Position numbers and translations under genes: made by a program. A stretch of DNA of 64,000 nucleotides, from positions 1-64,000 of the forward strand of contig QCIR01000005.1 of the NCBI GenBank assembly GCA_003216575.1, given 5' to 3'. Shown here in pieces: positions 56,740 to 64,000 of this stretch. Under the pieces are notes generated by a model. That model saw nothing but the letters and a program-made list of their open reading frames with translations. It was not told the DNA's origin and made no database searches. Position 1 is the stretch's first letter. Each line of letters starts with the position of its first letter. This DNA comes from Prochlorococcus sp. AG-402-M23. Its GTDB lineage: Bacteria > Cyanobacteriota > Cyanobacteriia > PCC-6307 > Cyanobiaceae.

Positions 56740-58632
56740 ATGGGGAAGGTTGTTGGTATTGATCTAGGTACTACAAATAGTTGTGTGGCTGTTATGGAAG
56801 GTGGTAAGCCCACTGTAATAGCAAATGCTGAGGGATTTAGAACAACACCATCTGTTGTTGCGTATACAAAAAATCAGGATCAGTTGGTAGGCCAAATTGC
56901 CAAGCGTCAGGCGGTAATGAATCCAGAAAATACTTTTTATTCTTCTAAAAGATTTGTTGGGCGACGTGTAGATGAAGTAAATGATGAATCTAAAGAAGTT
57001 AGTTATGGCGTAGAAAAAGCTGGATCCAACGTTAAATTAAAATGCCCAATATTAGATAAACAGTTTTCTCCAGAGGAAGTTAGTGCTCAAGTTTTACGAA
57101 AGCTCTCTGATGACGCTGGAAAATATTTGGGTGAAACAGTTACGCAAGCAGTCATAACTGTACCTGCGTATTTTAATGATTCCCAGCGCCAAGCAACAAA
57201 AGATGCTGGAAAGATCGCAGGCTTAGAGGTTCTCAGAATTATTAATGAACCAACTGCTGCTGCTTTAGCGTATGGTTTAGATAAAAAAAGTAACGAGAGG
57301 ATATTAGTTTTTGATTTAGGAGGTGGTACTTTTGACGTATCTGTTTTAGAAGTAGGTGATGGGGTATTTGAAGTTCTCTCTACTTCTGGAGATACTCATT
57401 TAGGTGGGGACGATTTCGATAGAGTTATTGTTGATCACTTGGCTTCTACCTTCAAGGGTAATGAAGGCATTGATCTACGCCAAGATAAGCAAGCTCTTCA
57501 ACGATTAACTGAAGCTGCAGAAAAAGCCAAGATAGAACTATCAAATGCTACTCAAAGTGAAATAAATCTTCCATTTATTACCGCTACTCCAGAAGGCCCA
57601 AAACATCTTGATTTGACTTTAACAAGAGGAAAATTCGAAGAGTTAGCTTCTAATTTGATTGATCGTTGTAGGGTTCCTGTAGAGCAGGCATTAAAAGATG
57701 CAAAGTTATCAACTGGTGAAATAGATGAGATCGTTATGGTTGGTGGCTCTACAAGAATGCCAGCAGTCAAAGAGTTAGTAAAAAGAGTTACAACTAAAGA
57801 TCCAAATCAAACAGTTAACCCTGATGAAGTAGTAGCTGTTGGGGCAGCTATTCAAGGAGGAGTACTTGCTGGTGAAGTCAAAGATATTTTGCTTCTTGAT
57901 GTAACTCCTTTATCTCTAGGTGTTGAAACTTTGGGCGGAGTTATGACAAAAATGATTTCAAGAAACACCACTGTCCCAACTAAAAAGGCTGAAACTTATT
58001 CAACTGCAGTTGATGGACAAACAAATGTAGAAATTCACGTTTTACAAGGTGAACGTGAGATGGCTTCTGATAATAAAAGTCTTGGAACCTTTCGTTTAGA
58101 TGGAATTCCTCCTGCTCCTAGAGGGGTTCCGCAAATTGAAGTTACTTTCGATATTGATGCGAATGGAATTCTAAGTGTTACTGCTAAAGATAAAGGTAGC
58201 GGCAAAGAGCAAAGCATCTCCATTACAGGAGCATCTACTTTGTCCGATAACGAAGTGGATAAAATGGTCAAAGACGCAGAAATGAATGCTTCTGCTGATA
58301 AGGAAAAGCGTGAGAGAATTGATATAAAAAATCAGGCTGAAACACTTGTATATCAAGCAGAAAAACAAATTGGAGAACTTGGAGATAAAATTGATGAAGC
58401 AGCAAAAAATAAAGTTGAAGAGAAACGTGTAAAGTTAAAAGAGGCAACTGAAAAAGATGACTATGAATCTATGAAATCTTTAGTCGAAGAGTTGCAACAA
58501 GAGTTGTATGCATTAGGAGCTTCTGTATATCAACAAGCTAATGCAGCTTCACAAGCAGCTGAAGATTCAAATAATGATAATAAGAATGATGGAGATGATG
58601 TTATTGATGCTGAATTTACTGAGACAAAATAA
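56740..58632 (+). CDS. dnaK: Chaperone DnaK (Hsp70), housekeeping DnaK2-like
   Basis: DnaK is an ATP-driven folding chaperone working with DnaJ and GrpE. The 630 residues start [24 protein letters not shown], with [32 protein letters not shown], and the substrate-binding domain ending [12 protein letters not shown]. This end and the sequence style suggest the major DnaK2 form of cyanobacteria. A strong AAAGGAG site precedes the ATG. No CIRCE (HrcA) element is found in the 119 bp upstream. The co-chaperone genes are 35 kb away at 19828-21785. Confidence 0.98.
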   Translation: MGKVVGIDLGTTNSCVAVMEGGKPTVIANAEGFRTTPSVVAYTKNQDQLVGQIAKRQAVMNPENTFYSSKRFVGRRVDEVNDESKEVSYGVEKAGSNVKLKCPILDKQFSPEEVSAQVLRKLSDDAGKYLGETVTQAVITVPAYFNDSQRQATKDAGKIAGLEVLRIINEPTAAALAYGLDKKSNERILVFDLGGGTFDVSVLEVGDGVFEVLSTSGDTHLGGDDFDRVIVDHLASTFKGNEGIDLRQDKQALQRLTEAAEKAKIELSNATQSEINLPFITATPEGPKHLDLTLTRGKFEELASNLIDRCRVPVEQALKDAKLSTGEIDEIVMVGGSTRMPAVKELVKRVTTKDPNQTVNPDEVVAVGAAIQGGVLAGEVKDILLLDVTPLSLGVETLGGVMTKMISRNTTVPTKKAETYSTAVDGQTNVEIHVLQGEREMASDNKSLGTFRLDGIPPAPRGVPQIEVTFDIDANGILSVTAKDKGSGKEQSISITGASTLSDNEVDKMVKDAEMNASADKEKRERIDIKNQAETLVYQAEKQIGELGDKIDEAAKNKVEEKRVKLKEATEKDDYESMKSLVEELQQELYALGASVYQQANAASQAAEDSNNDNKNDGDDVIDAEFTETK

Positions 58633-58655
58633 ATTAACATTCGCAATTTTAATAT

Positions 58656-59768
58656 TTAAAAACTATCTATTTTGATTCCAATCCATTCAGCGCAAGAAGG
58701 AGCTAATAAAATACCATTTCTATAGTGACCAGTATTAATTAATAATCCAGGTTCTAATTCTTTTAATAATGGAGCTGGTTCATCTTTTGGCCTAGCTCTG
58801 ATTCCATTCCATTCATTAACAACTTTTGCTTGAGTTATCCATTGTGGAGCAGATTTGTTCATACATAGCATTTCTAGTTTACTTGAAAGACTTGGTTCAG
58901 TACCTTTTTCGATTGTTGCTCCTATATCGATATGACTTGGATCATGATGTATAAAATTTATAGATTGATAATTTAATATTGCAGGCCATTTTTCCCAATT
59001 CGTAGTTTGATCCTCTAATTCTAATTGAACAACTTGTCCTAATATAGGTTCTAAAATTATTTTATGACCTAATGGTTTTAATAATTTTTGAGTATTTAAT
59101 GCAGAACAAATTACGACAAAATCTTGGTTAATGAACTGATTACTTTCTAAATATATTTTCCATTTTTTATCCAATAAATTTGTATTTTTTTTTAATCCGA
59201 TTACATTATCTTCAATCTTATTAATTTTTATTTTATCTAAATTTTCTATTAATAACTTTAATAATTTTATTGGATTTAATCTTCCATCATTATGAGAGAT
59301 TAATCCACCTATTAATTTCTTTTCAAAAATTGAACTCCAAAATTCTATTGAGTTTTTGTCTAAGAGTTCAATACCATATTCTTGTTTATCTTTACTTATA
59401 TTAATCATAGATTGATATTCTTTTTCTGAATTTGCTAATTTAATCAATGGTTTATCTAATTTGATAGTCGACTTAGAATGATCTAGGTGAATAAGCCATT
59501 CTTTCCATAATTGCATACTTTTATTGCGTAGCAAAAAAGCTCTTCCGCTTGATCGTTTGTAGCAATTACCCATAAGAACACCTAACGCAGCTTGGCTCCC
59601 ATTTTGTGGATTTAAATTATTTATTTCTGAATTGATTTTTGGATCGATTAAATTTACGCGATAACCTTTTTTCCCTAGATGAAAGGCAGTTGTCATTCCT
59701 GCTATCCCTCCTCCAATTACTGAGATTTCGATTGGATTTTTTTTCTCTTTTTGGTTATTCATTTGCAA
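58656..59768 (-). CDS. FAD-dependent oxidoreductase, DAO/ThiO-like
   Basis: The 370-residue protein has the FAD-binding start VIGGGIAGMTTAFHLGKKGYRVNLID and the D-amino-acid-oxidase-type fold. FAD is likely held by the C-terminal NTGHYRNGILLAPSCAEWIG, where GHYRNGILLAP is the signature of glycine oxidase and related enzymes. It may oxidise glycine or a D-amino acid, possibly in thiamine-thiazole supply (ThiO), but substrate is not proven. It is convergent with dnaK and divergent from purU. Confidence 0.85.
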   Translation of the reverse strand: MQMNNQKEKKNPIEISVIGGGIAGMTTAFHLGKKGYRVNLIDPKINSEINNLNPQNGSQAALGVLMGNCYKRSSGRAFLLRNKSMQLWKEWLIHLDHSKSTIKLDKPLIKLANSEKEYQSMINISKDKQEYGIELLDKNSIEFWSSIFEKKLIGGLISHNDGRLNPIKLLKLLIENLDKIKINKIEDNVIGLKKNTNLLDKKWKIYLESNQFINQDFVVICSALNTQKLLKPLGHKIILEPILGQVVQLELEDQTTNWEKWPAILNYQSINFIHHDPSHIDIGATIEKGTEPSLSSKLEMLCMNKSAPQWITQAKVVNEWNGIRARPKDEPAPLLKELEPGLLINTGHYRNGILLAPSCAEWIGIKIDSF

Positions 59769-59842
59769 AAATGCTATTAAATTCCCTTGTTAATTTCTAA
59801 TGAGTGGTCTAAAAAAGAGAATAGTTTAAGGATAAAGCTCGA

Positions 59843-60697
59843 GTGAGCCTTAAAACAGTTATTTTGCAGTTCATTTGCCCTGATAAGCCAGGACTTGTTA
59901 GTGATTTGGCAAGTTGGATTGCAAGCAAAAATGGGAATATTAGACATGCTGATCACCATACAGATGCTGATGCAAAATTGTTTCTTAGTCGCATTGAATG
60001 GGATTTAGATGGCTTTTTGCTGAATAAAAATGAAATGATTGCTGAGGTAATTTTACTTGAGGAGCAATTGAGCGGAAAGGCTGTTTTGAGCTTTTCTGAT
60101 GATTTACCTAATGTTGCAATTTTTGTTAGCAAGCAAAGTCATTGTTTAGTTGATCTTTTATGGAGAGTTAAGGCTCGAGAATTATGTATGAATGTTCCTT
60201 TAATTATTTCTAATCATTCAGATTTAGAGGAGATTGCTTTAGGTTTTGGTATTCCTTTTAAGCTTATTCAAGTAGATAAAAATAATAAATCGGATTCAGA
60301 AAGTAAAATTTTAGATTTATTGAATGAATACAAAATTGATTTAGGGGTTTTGGCTAAATATATGCAGATTTTAAGTAGTTCATTTTTAGAAAAGTTTCCT
60401 CATTTAATTAATATTCATCATTCTTTTCTTCCGGCTTTTAAAGGTGCTCAGCCTTATCATCAAGCTTGGGAAAGAGGAGTAAAGTTAATTGGTGCAACAG
60501 CTCATTATGTTACGAAGGATCTTGATGCCGGTCCCATCATCGAACAAACCATATCCAATGTCAGTCATCGTGATGAAGTATCAGATTTAATTAGAAAGGG
60601 TAGAGACTTAGAGCGGGTTGCTCTAGCAAGAGCTTTAAGACTACATTTAAAGCGGCAAGTGATTGTTTATAGAGGGAGAACTGCTGTTTTTATATGA
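59843..60697 (+). CDS. purU: Formyltetrahydrofolate deformylase
   Basis: PurU releases formate from 10-formyl-THF, supplying formate for purine synthesis or balancing folates. The 284-residue protein has an ACT domain (residues 1 to about 80, CPDKPGLVSDLASWIA) and a formyltransferase-like domain with NIHHSFLPAFKGAQPYHQAWERGVKLIGATAHYV, then DLDAGPIIEQ; the catalytic Asn, His and Asp are all present. It starts with GTG at 59843. Its stop overlaps the next gene's ATG by 4 bp. Confidence 0.94.
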   Translation: MSLKTVILQFICPDKPGLVSDLASWIASKNGNIRHADHHTDADAKLFLSRIEWDLDGFLLNKNEMIAEVILLEEQLSGKAVLSFSDDLPNVAIFVSKQSHCLVDLLWRVKARELCMNVPLIISNHSDLEEIALGFGIPFKLIQVDKNNKSDSESKILDLLNEYKIDLGVLAKYMQILSSSFLEKFPHLINIHHSFLPAFKGAQPYHQAWERGVKLIGATAHYVTKDLDAGPIIEQTISNVSHRDEVSDLIRKGRDLERVALARALRLHLKRQVIVYRGRTAVFI

Positions 60698-61998
60698 TTT
60701 ATAATGTTCACTTTTTTAACTTAAAAAATAATTTATTAAATAATTATGGCTGGAGATGTTTTCAGGTAGGAGTATTTTGCTTACCTTCAAGTGCTTTTAT
60801 TTCTTCTATATTTTTGCTTATAGCTCTTTTTGAAGGAAGTATTAGAAGAAGGGACCTTTTTTGGAGGGAATATTGGAATTATCCGCTATTACTTATATCT
60901 TTGTGGATGTTATTTGGTTGCATTCGTTCTCAAACTGGTTGGTTAGCTTGGGTGGGACTTTTTAATTGGTTGCCATTTTTTTGGTGCTTTTGGGGTTTGC
61001 AACCTTATTTGTTAACTTCTGAAAGAAGAAGGAAATGTGCTTCTTGGCTTGTTTTAGGTAGCATTCCTGTTTTAATTACGGGCTTTGGTCAGTTATGGCT
61101 TGGATGGGAGGGACCTTGGCAGATTTTTGATGGTTTAATAATTTGGTTTATTTCTCCAGGAGGAGAGCCTTTAGGCAGATTGTCTGGATTATTTGATTAC
61201 GCAAATATCACTGCTGCATGGTTGTCTGGTGTGTGGCCTTTTTGTCTGGCTGCTGTTCTACATCCTTTTATTTTTGGAAGAAATCGAGTTATTCCTTTTG
61301 TTTTTTTGATTGTATTTGTGTTGGCGATGATTTTGACTGACTCTCGGAATGCATGGGGTGCGATTTTTTTAGGACTACCTTTGGTTTTCGGTTCAGCATC
61401 ATGGACTTGGTTAATACCTTTGATGCTCATTTGTTTTATTCCAGTTCTTATTGCTGTTTTACCGGTCTTCGATTTAGGAGTGCAACAACTTGCAAGAACT
61501 ATTGTTCCTGAATTTATATGGATGAGATTAAATGATATGCAGTTTGTTGATACTAGACCTTTTGAAGCAACACGTATTGGTCAATGGAAAATTGCAATTA
61601 ATATGATTTTTGAAAAACCCTTCTTGGGTTGGGGAGCCGCCGCTTTTTCAATTATTTATCCTTTGAGGACAGGTTTATCTCATGGTCATTCTCATAATTT
61701 GCCTTTAGAATTAGCAATTAGTCATGGCATCATAGTTTCTCTGTTGATCAACATATTTGTCTTTAGTTTATTAATTTTTTCTGCTCATAATAGAATATTT
61801 AAAAAATCTAGTAACCGAAATGACTCAATTTTAGATAGAGCATGGTGGACATCTACTTTGATTCTCATTTGTTTCCACGCAACAGATATACCACTTTTTG
61901 ATAGCAGAGTTAATATTTTAGGTTGGATATTATTGATAGGTCTTAGATGTATAATTATCAATCCTAATCTGAATAATTTTTCATTTACAGATGGTTAA
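60694..61998 (+). CDS. Multi-spanning O-antigen ligase/polymerase-like membrane protein
   Basis: The 434-residue protein has about ten membrane segments rich in Trp and Leu. It carries WGAAAFSIIYPLRTGLSHGHSHNLPLELAISHG (about residues 310-342), the loop typical of Wzy_C/O-antigen ligase proteins. Relatives in picocyanobacteria are often labelled IctB, a suggested bicarbonate-uptake protein, though that role was questioned. It may polymerise or ligate surface polysaccharide. It overlaps purU by 4 bp and is convergent with the ClC gene. Confidence 0.82.
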   Translation: MIYNVHFFNLKNNLLNNYGWRCFQVGVFCLPSSAFISSIFLLIALFEGSIRRRDLFWREYWNYPLLLISLWMLFGCIRSQTGWLAWVGLFNWLPFFWCFWGLQPYLLTSERRRKCASWLVLGSIPVLITGFGQLWLGWEGPWQIFDGLIIWFISPGGEPLGRLSGLFDYANITAAWLSGVWPFCLAAVLHPFIFGRNRVIPFVFLIVFVLAMILTDSRNAWGAIFLGLPLVFGSASWTWLIPLMLICFIPVLIAVLPVFDLGVQQLARTIVPEFIWMRLNDMQFVDTRPFEATRIGQWKIAINMIFEKPFLGWGAAAFSIIYPLRTGLSHGHSHNLPLELAISHGIIVSLLINIFVFSLLIFSAHNRIFKKSSNRNDSILDRAWWTSTLILICFHATDIPLFDSRVNILGWILLIGLRCIIINPNLNNFSFTDG

Positions 61999-62008
61999 AT
62001 TGATTATA

Positions 62009-63361
62009 TTAATCTCCTTCTTCAATTTTAATTTGTCTTTCATAGATTGAATGTTCATTGAATATTCTTGCAGTTAAAAAGCTAGCAATACATGTAATTA
62101 AAAGTGGTTTGAGTATAAGTAGATTCTTAGTTAAGGCGAAGGCTAAAAACATGGCTGTTAAGGGTGTTCTTGAACAACCAGCTACAAATCCGCCCATTCC
62201 TGCAAAAATATAGGTTGTTGGTACATGGCCAGTCAAAGTTTCTACCCCTATACCGCTGGCTAATCCTATCGCTCCTCCTAGGGTTAGCATTGGATAAAAT
62301 AAACCACCTGGAGCTCCAGAGGCCGCTGCCAAACCAGAAGCAAAAAATAAAACTAAAAATATACTTATTGCGAGTGTAAAACTATTGCTTTCATTAACAA
62401 TAATCTTTTGCAACCCTTCGATATTGTGAAAACTTTCTGGAATTATTGAATACATTGAGCCAAGTAATAATCCGGAGAAACTCATTCTTTGAATAGTTTT
62501 ATTTTTAAACCATTTGTTTCCTAGGACTTGCATCTTTAAAACATATGCGCAATACATTTCTGCTAAGAATCCAAGCAAGATTCCTAAAAATATTAGGTAT
62601 AAAAAATCTGTCGGAAAGAATTTGATTACTGGTGTATATGCTCTCTCTACTTGAAAACCTAAATTATTAATAAATCCACCAGCTTTTTGATCTAGTCCAA
62701 TCGCTTGCAAAATATCAGCACAACTATCAGCCCAGAAAGTTGTTACTACTACTAGTAAGAGGACTACTGGTCTGGCTGAATTTAGAAGTTCTTCAATTGC
62801 ATAGACAAAGCCTCCAATAGGTGCACTGAAAATGGCTGCGATTCCCGCTCCTCCTCCTGCTGCAACTATGACTCTACGAAATGAAATAGGGGCTTTTAGC
62901 CATTGTGCCATCTTCCAGGCAACAGATCCTCCCATTTGTACTGCTGGGCCTTCTGGGCCTAGTGGAAATCCACTGCCAATAGCAATTATTCCAGCAAATA
63001 GTTTTACGACTCCAACTCTTAATCCCATAGGGACTGGCTTATGGCGAAGAAATGCAATGATGTGACTTACTCCTGCTCCTTTTGCGGCAGGGGCAAAATT
63101 TTGAATGAGTGATCCTGAAATCATCCCTCCTAATGCTCCTAATATTGGTAAAACTATCCATCTAGGCATATATGTAAGAAGATTTGATCGATAATCTTCT
63201 AATGTATGAATTCCAGTTTTAAATAATACTCCCGTTAATGCTGCTCCTAAACCTGTAAGTATGAGAGCAAGAATTACATTTAGCCATTTCCTTTGAAGAA
63301 GTTTTTTTATGCTTTGATTTGATTTTTTTGTAACGGAATTTTGACTTTGACTGTTGATCAT
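62009..63361 (-). CDS. ClC-family chloride channel/antiporter
   Basis: This 450-residue membrane protein has the ClC selectivity elements: AKGAGVSHIIAFLRHK (equivalent to GSGIPE), GSGFPLGPEGPAVQMGG with the gating Glu137, and the later GASGLAAASGAPGGLFYPMLTLGGAIG-like segment. Channel or H+/Cl- antiporter activity cannot be told apart from this alone. No C-terminal CBS pair follows. It is 10 bp from acnB on the same strand and convergent with the O-antigen-ligase-like gene. Confidence 0.93.
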   Translation of the reverse strand: MINSQSQNSVTKKSNQSIKKLLQRKWLNVILALILTGLGAALTGVLFKTGIHTLEDYRSNLLTYMPRWIVLPILGALGGMISGSLIQNFAPAAKGAGVSHIIAFLRHKPVPMGLRVGVVKLFAGIIAIGSGFPLGPEGPAVQMGGSVAWKMAQWLKAPISFRRVIVAAGGGAGIAAIFSAPIGGFVYAIEELLNSARPVVLLLVVVTTFWADSCADILQAIGLDQKAGGFINNLGFQVERAYTPVIKFFPTDFLYLIFLGILLGFLAEMYCAYVLKMQVLGNKWFKNKTIQRMSFSGLLLGSMYSIIPESFHNIEGLQKIIVNESNSFTLAISIFLVLFFASGLAAASGAPGGLFYPMLTLGGAIGLASGIGVETLTGHVPTTYIFAGMGGFVAGCSRTPLTAMFLAFALTKNLLILKPLLITCIASFLTARIFNEHSIYERQIKIEEGD

Positions 63362-63371
63362 TTAACTCAAT

Positions 63372-63998
63372 TTAGGTTTGTAAAATAAAGGCTTCTTCTT
63401 CTTTTGTTATTACACGGCCATCCTCGATAAAGTTTGGTATTTCATCAAAGTTTAAGTATCTGTATATTTCGTCAGTTAAAGGGGAAACTTTTTTAGAAGC
63501 TATTGCAAGATATTCATCAGTTGTAGGTATATGACCCAGTAAAGCGCAAACAGCGGCCAGTTCTGCACTTCCTAAGAACACCTGAGCTCCTTTCCCTAAT
63601 CTGTTGTTGAAATTTCTTGTACTGGTTGAGAAAACAGTTGAATTATCTTCTACACGAGCTTGATTGCCCATGCATAGAGAACAACCAGGCATTTCCATTC
63701 GGCTACCAGCTTTTTCAAAGATCTCGTAGTATCCTTCTTTTTTCAAAATTTCCTCGTCCATTCGTGTTGGCGGACATACCCATAATCTTGCTGCTATTTT
63801 CCCTTCTCCTTCGAGAATTTTTGCAGCAGCTCGATAATGACCAATATTAGTCATACATGAACCAATAAAAACTTCTTGAATGGGAGTGCCTGCGACTGCG
63901 CTTAAAAGTTTGACGTTATCAGGATCATTAGGACAAGCCAAAACAGGCTCTTTGAGTTTATTCAGGTCTATTTCAATGATTTCTGAGTACTGAGCATT
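63372..63998 (-). CDS. acnB: Aconitate hydratase B, 3' part (5' end outside window)
   Basis: AcnB interconverts citrate and isocitrate in the TCA cycle. The frame stays open to the right window edge (63998), so the gene starts beyond the window; the codon at 63941 is internal. The visible part holds the last domain, with [48 protein letters not shown] (4Fe-4S-ligating cysteines) and [27 protein letters not shown]. Downstream is the ClC gene, 10 bp away. Confidence 0.95.
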   Translation of the reverse strand, partial: NAQYSEIIEIDLNKLKEPVLACPNDPDNVKLLSAVAGTPIQEVFIGSCMTNIGHYRAAAKILEGEGKIAARLWVCPPTRMDEEILKKEGYYEIFEKAGSRMEMPGCSLCMGNQARVEDNSTVFSTSTRNFNNRLGKGAQVFLGSAELAAVCALLGHIPTTDEYLAIASKKVSPLTDEIYRYLNFDEIPNFIEDGRVITKEEEAFILQT

Positions 63999-64000
63999 TG

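Overview
The window is chromosomal DNA of a marine picocyanobacterium, almost certainly Prochlorococcus. The evidence is strong A+T richness, very tight gene packing, and a core gene order around dnaN that matches my recollection of the start of Prochlorococcus genomes (dnaN, PRC-barrel protein, purL, purF, gyrA/parC-like, TPR protein, queG, DUF502, nusB, ftsY, PP2C phosphatase, argH, RNA-binding protein, dusA, msrB, grpE, dnaJ and so on), here running right to left. A low-light clade close to the NATL strains is my guess; the sequence does not prove it.

Layout. (1) 1-3760 is an accessory patch. It holds two TPR-fusion genes (a TPR/2OG-Fe(II) oxygenase cut by the window edge and a TPR/sulfotransferase), each followed by an about 200 bp direct repeat that carries a copy of the last codons of guaA. 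This looks like an att-type insertion scar at the guaA 3' end and is the most unusual region. (2) 3761-14753 holds guaA, cbiD, a class-V aminotransferase, small conserved proteins, an HNH nuclease, an SDR protein, pdxA, accB, efp, a lumenal cyclophilin and thiL. (3) 14770-24045 holds gap2, murC-murB, ybaB, rsgA, tusA, dnaJ, grpE, msrB, dusA and a glycine-rich RNA-binding protein. (4) 24121-40133 holds argH, a PP2C phosphatase, ftsY-nusB, DUF502, queG, a TPR lipoprotein-like gene, a topoisomerase A subunit, purF, purL, a PRC-barrel gene and dnaN. (5) 40134-40504 is a probable replication origin, with three perfect TTTTCCACA-type DnaA boxes beside dnaN. (6) 40505-64000 holds thrC, a DUF1400 protein, an ABC1 kinase, recN, uvrA, sucrose-phosphate synthase, mraY, argG, rpsF, a Tic20-like protein, aroE, dnaK, an FAD oxidoreductase, purU, an O-antigen-ligase-like membrane protein, a ClC channel and the 3' part of acnB.

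The genes are mostly housekeeping: purine synthesis (guaA, purF, purL, purU), cell wall (murB, murC, mraY), arginine (argG, argH), chaperones (dnaK, dnaJ, grpE), DNA repair (recN, uvrA) and compatible-solute synthesis (spsA). No tRNA, rRNA, CRISPR array, transposase or integrase gene was recognised. The regulatory-looking elements are a terminator buried inside the dusA coding end, a hairpin leader at rpsF, a perfect 13-bp-arm inverted repeat before spsA, and palindromes before the HNH gene and gap.
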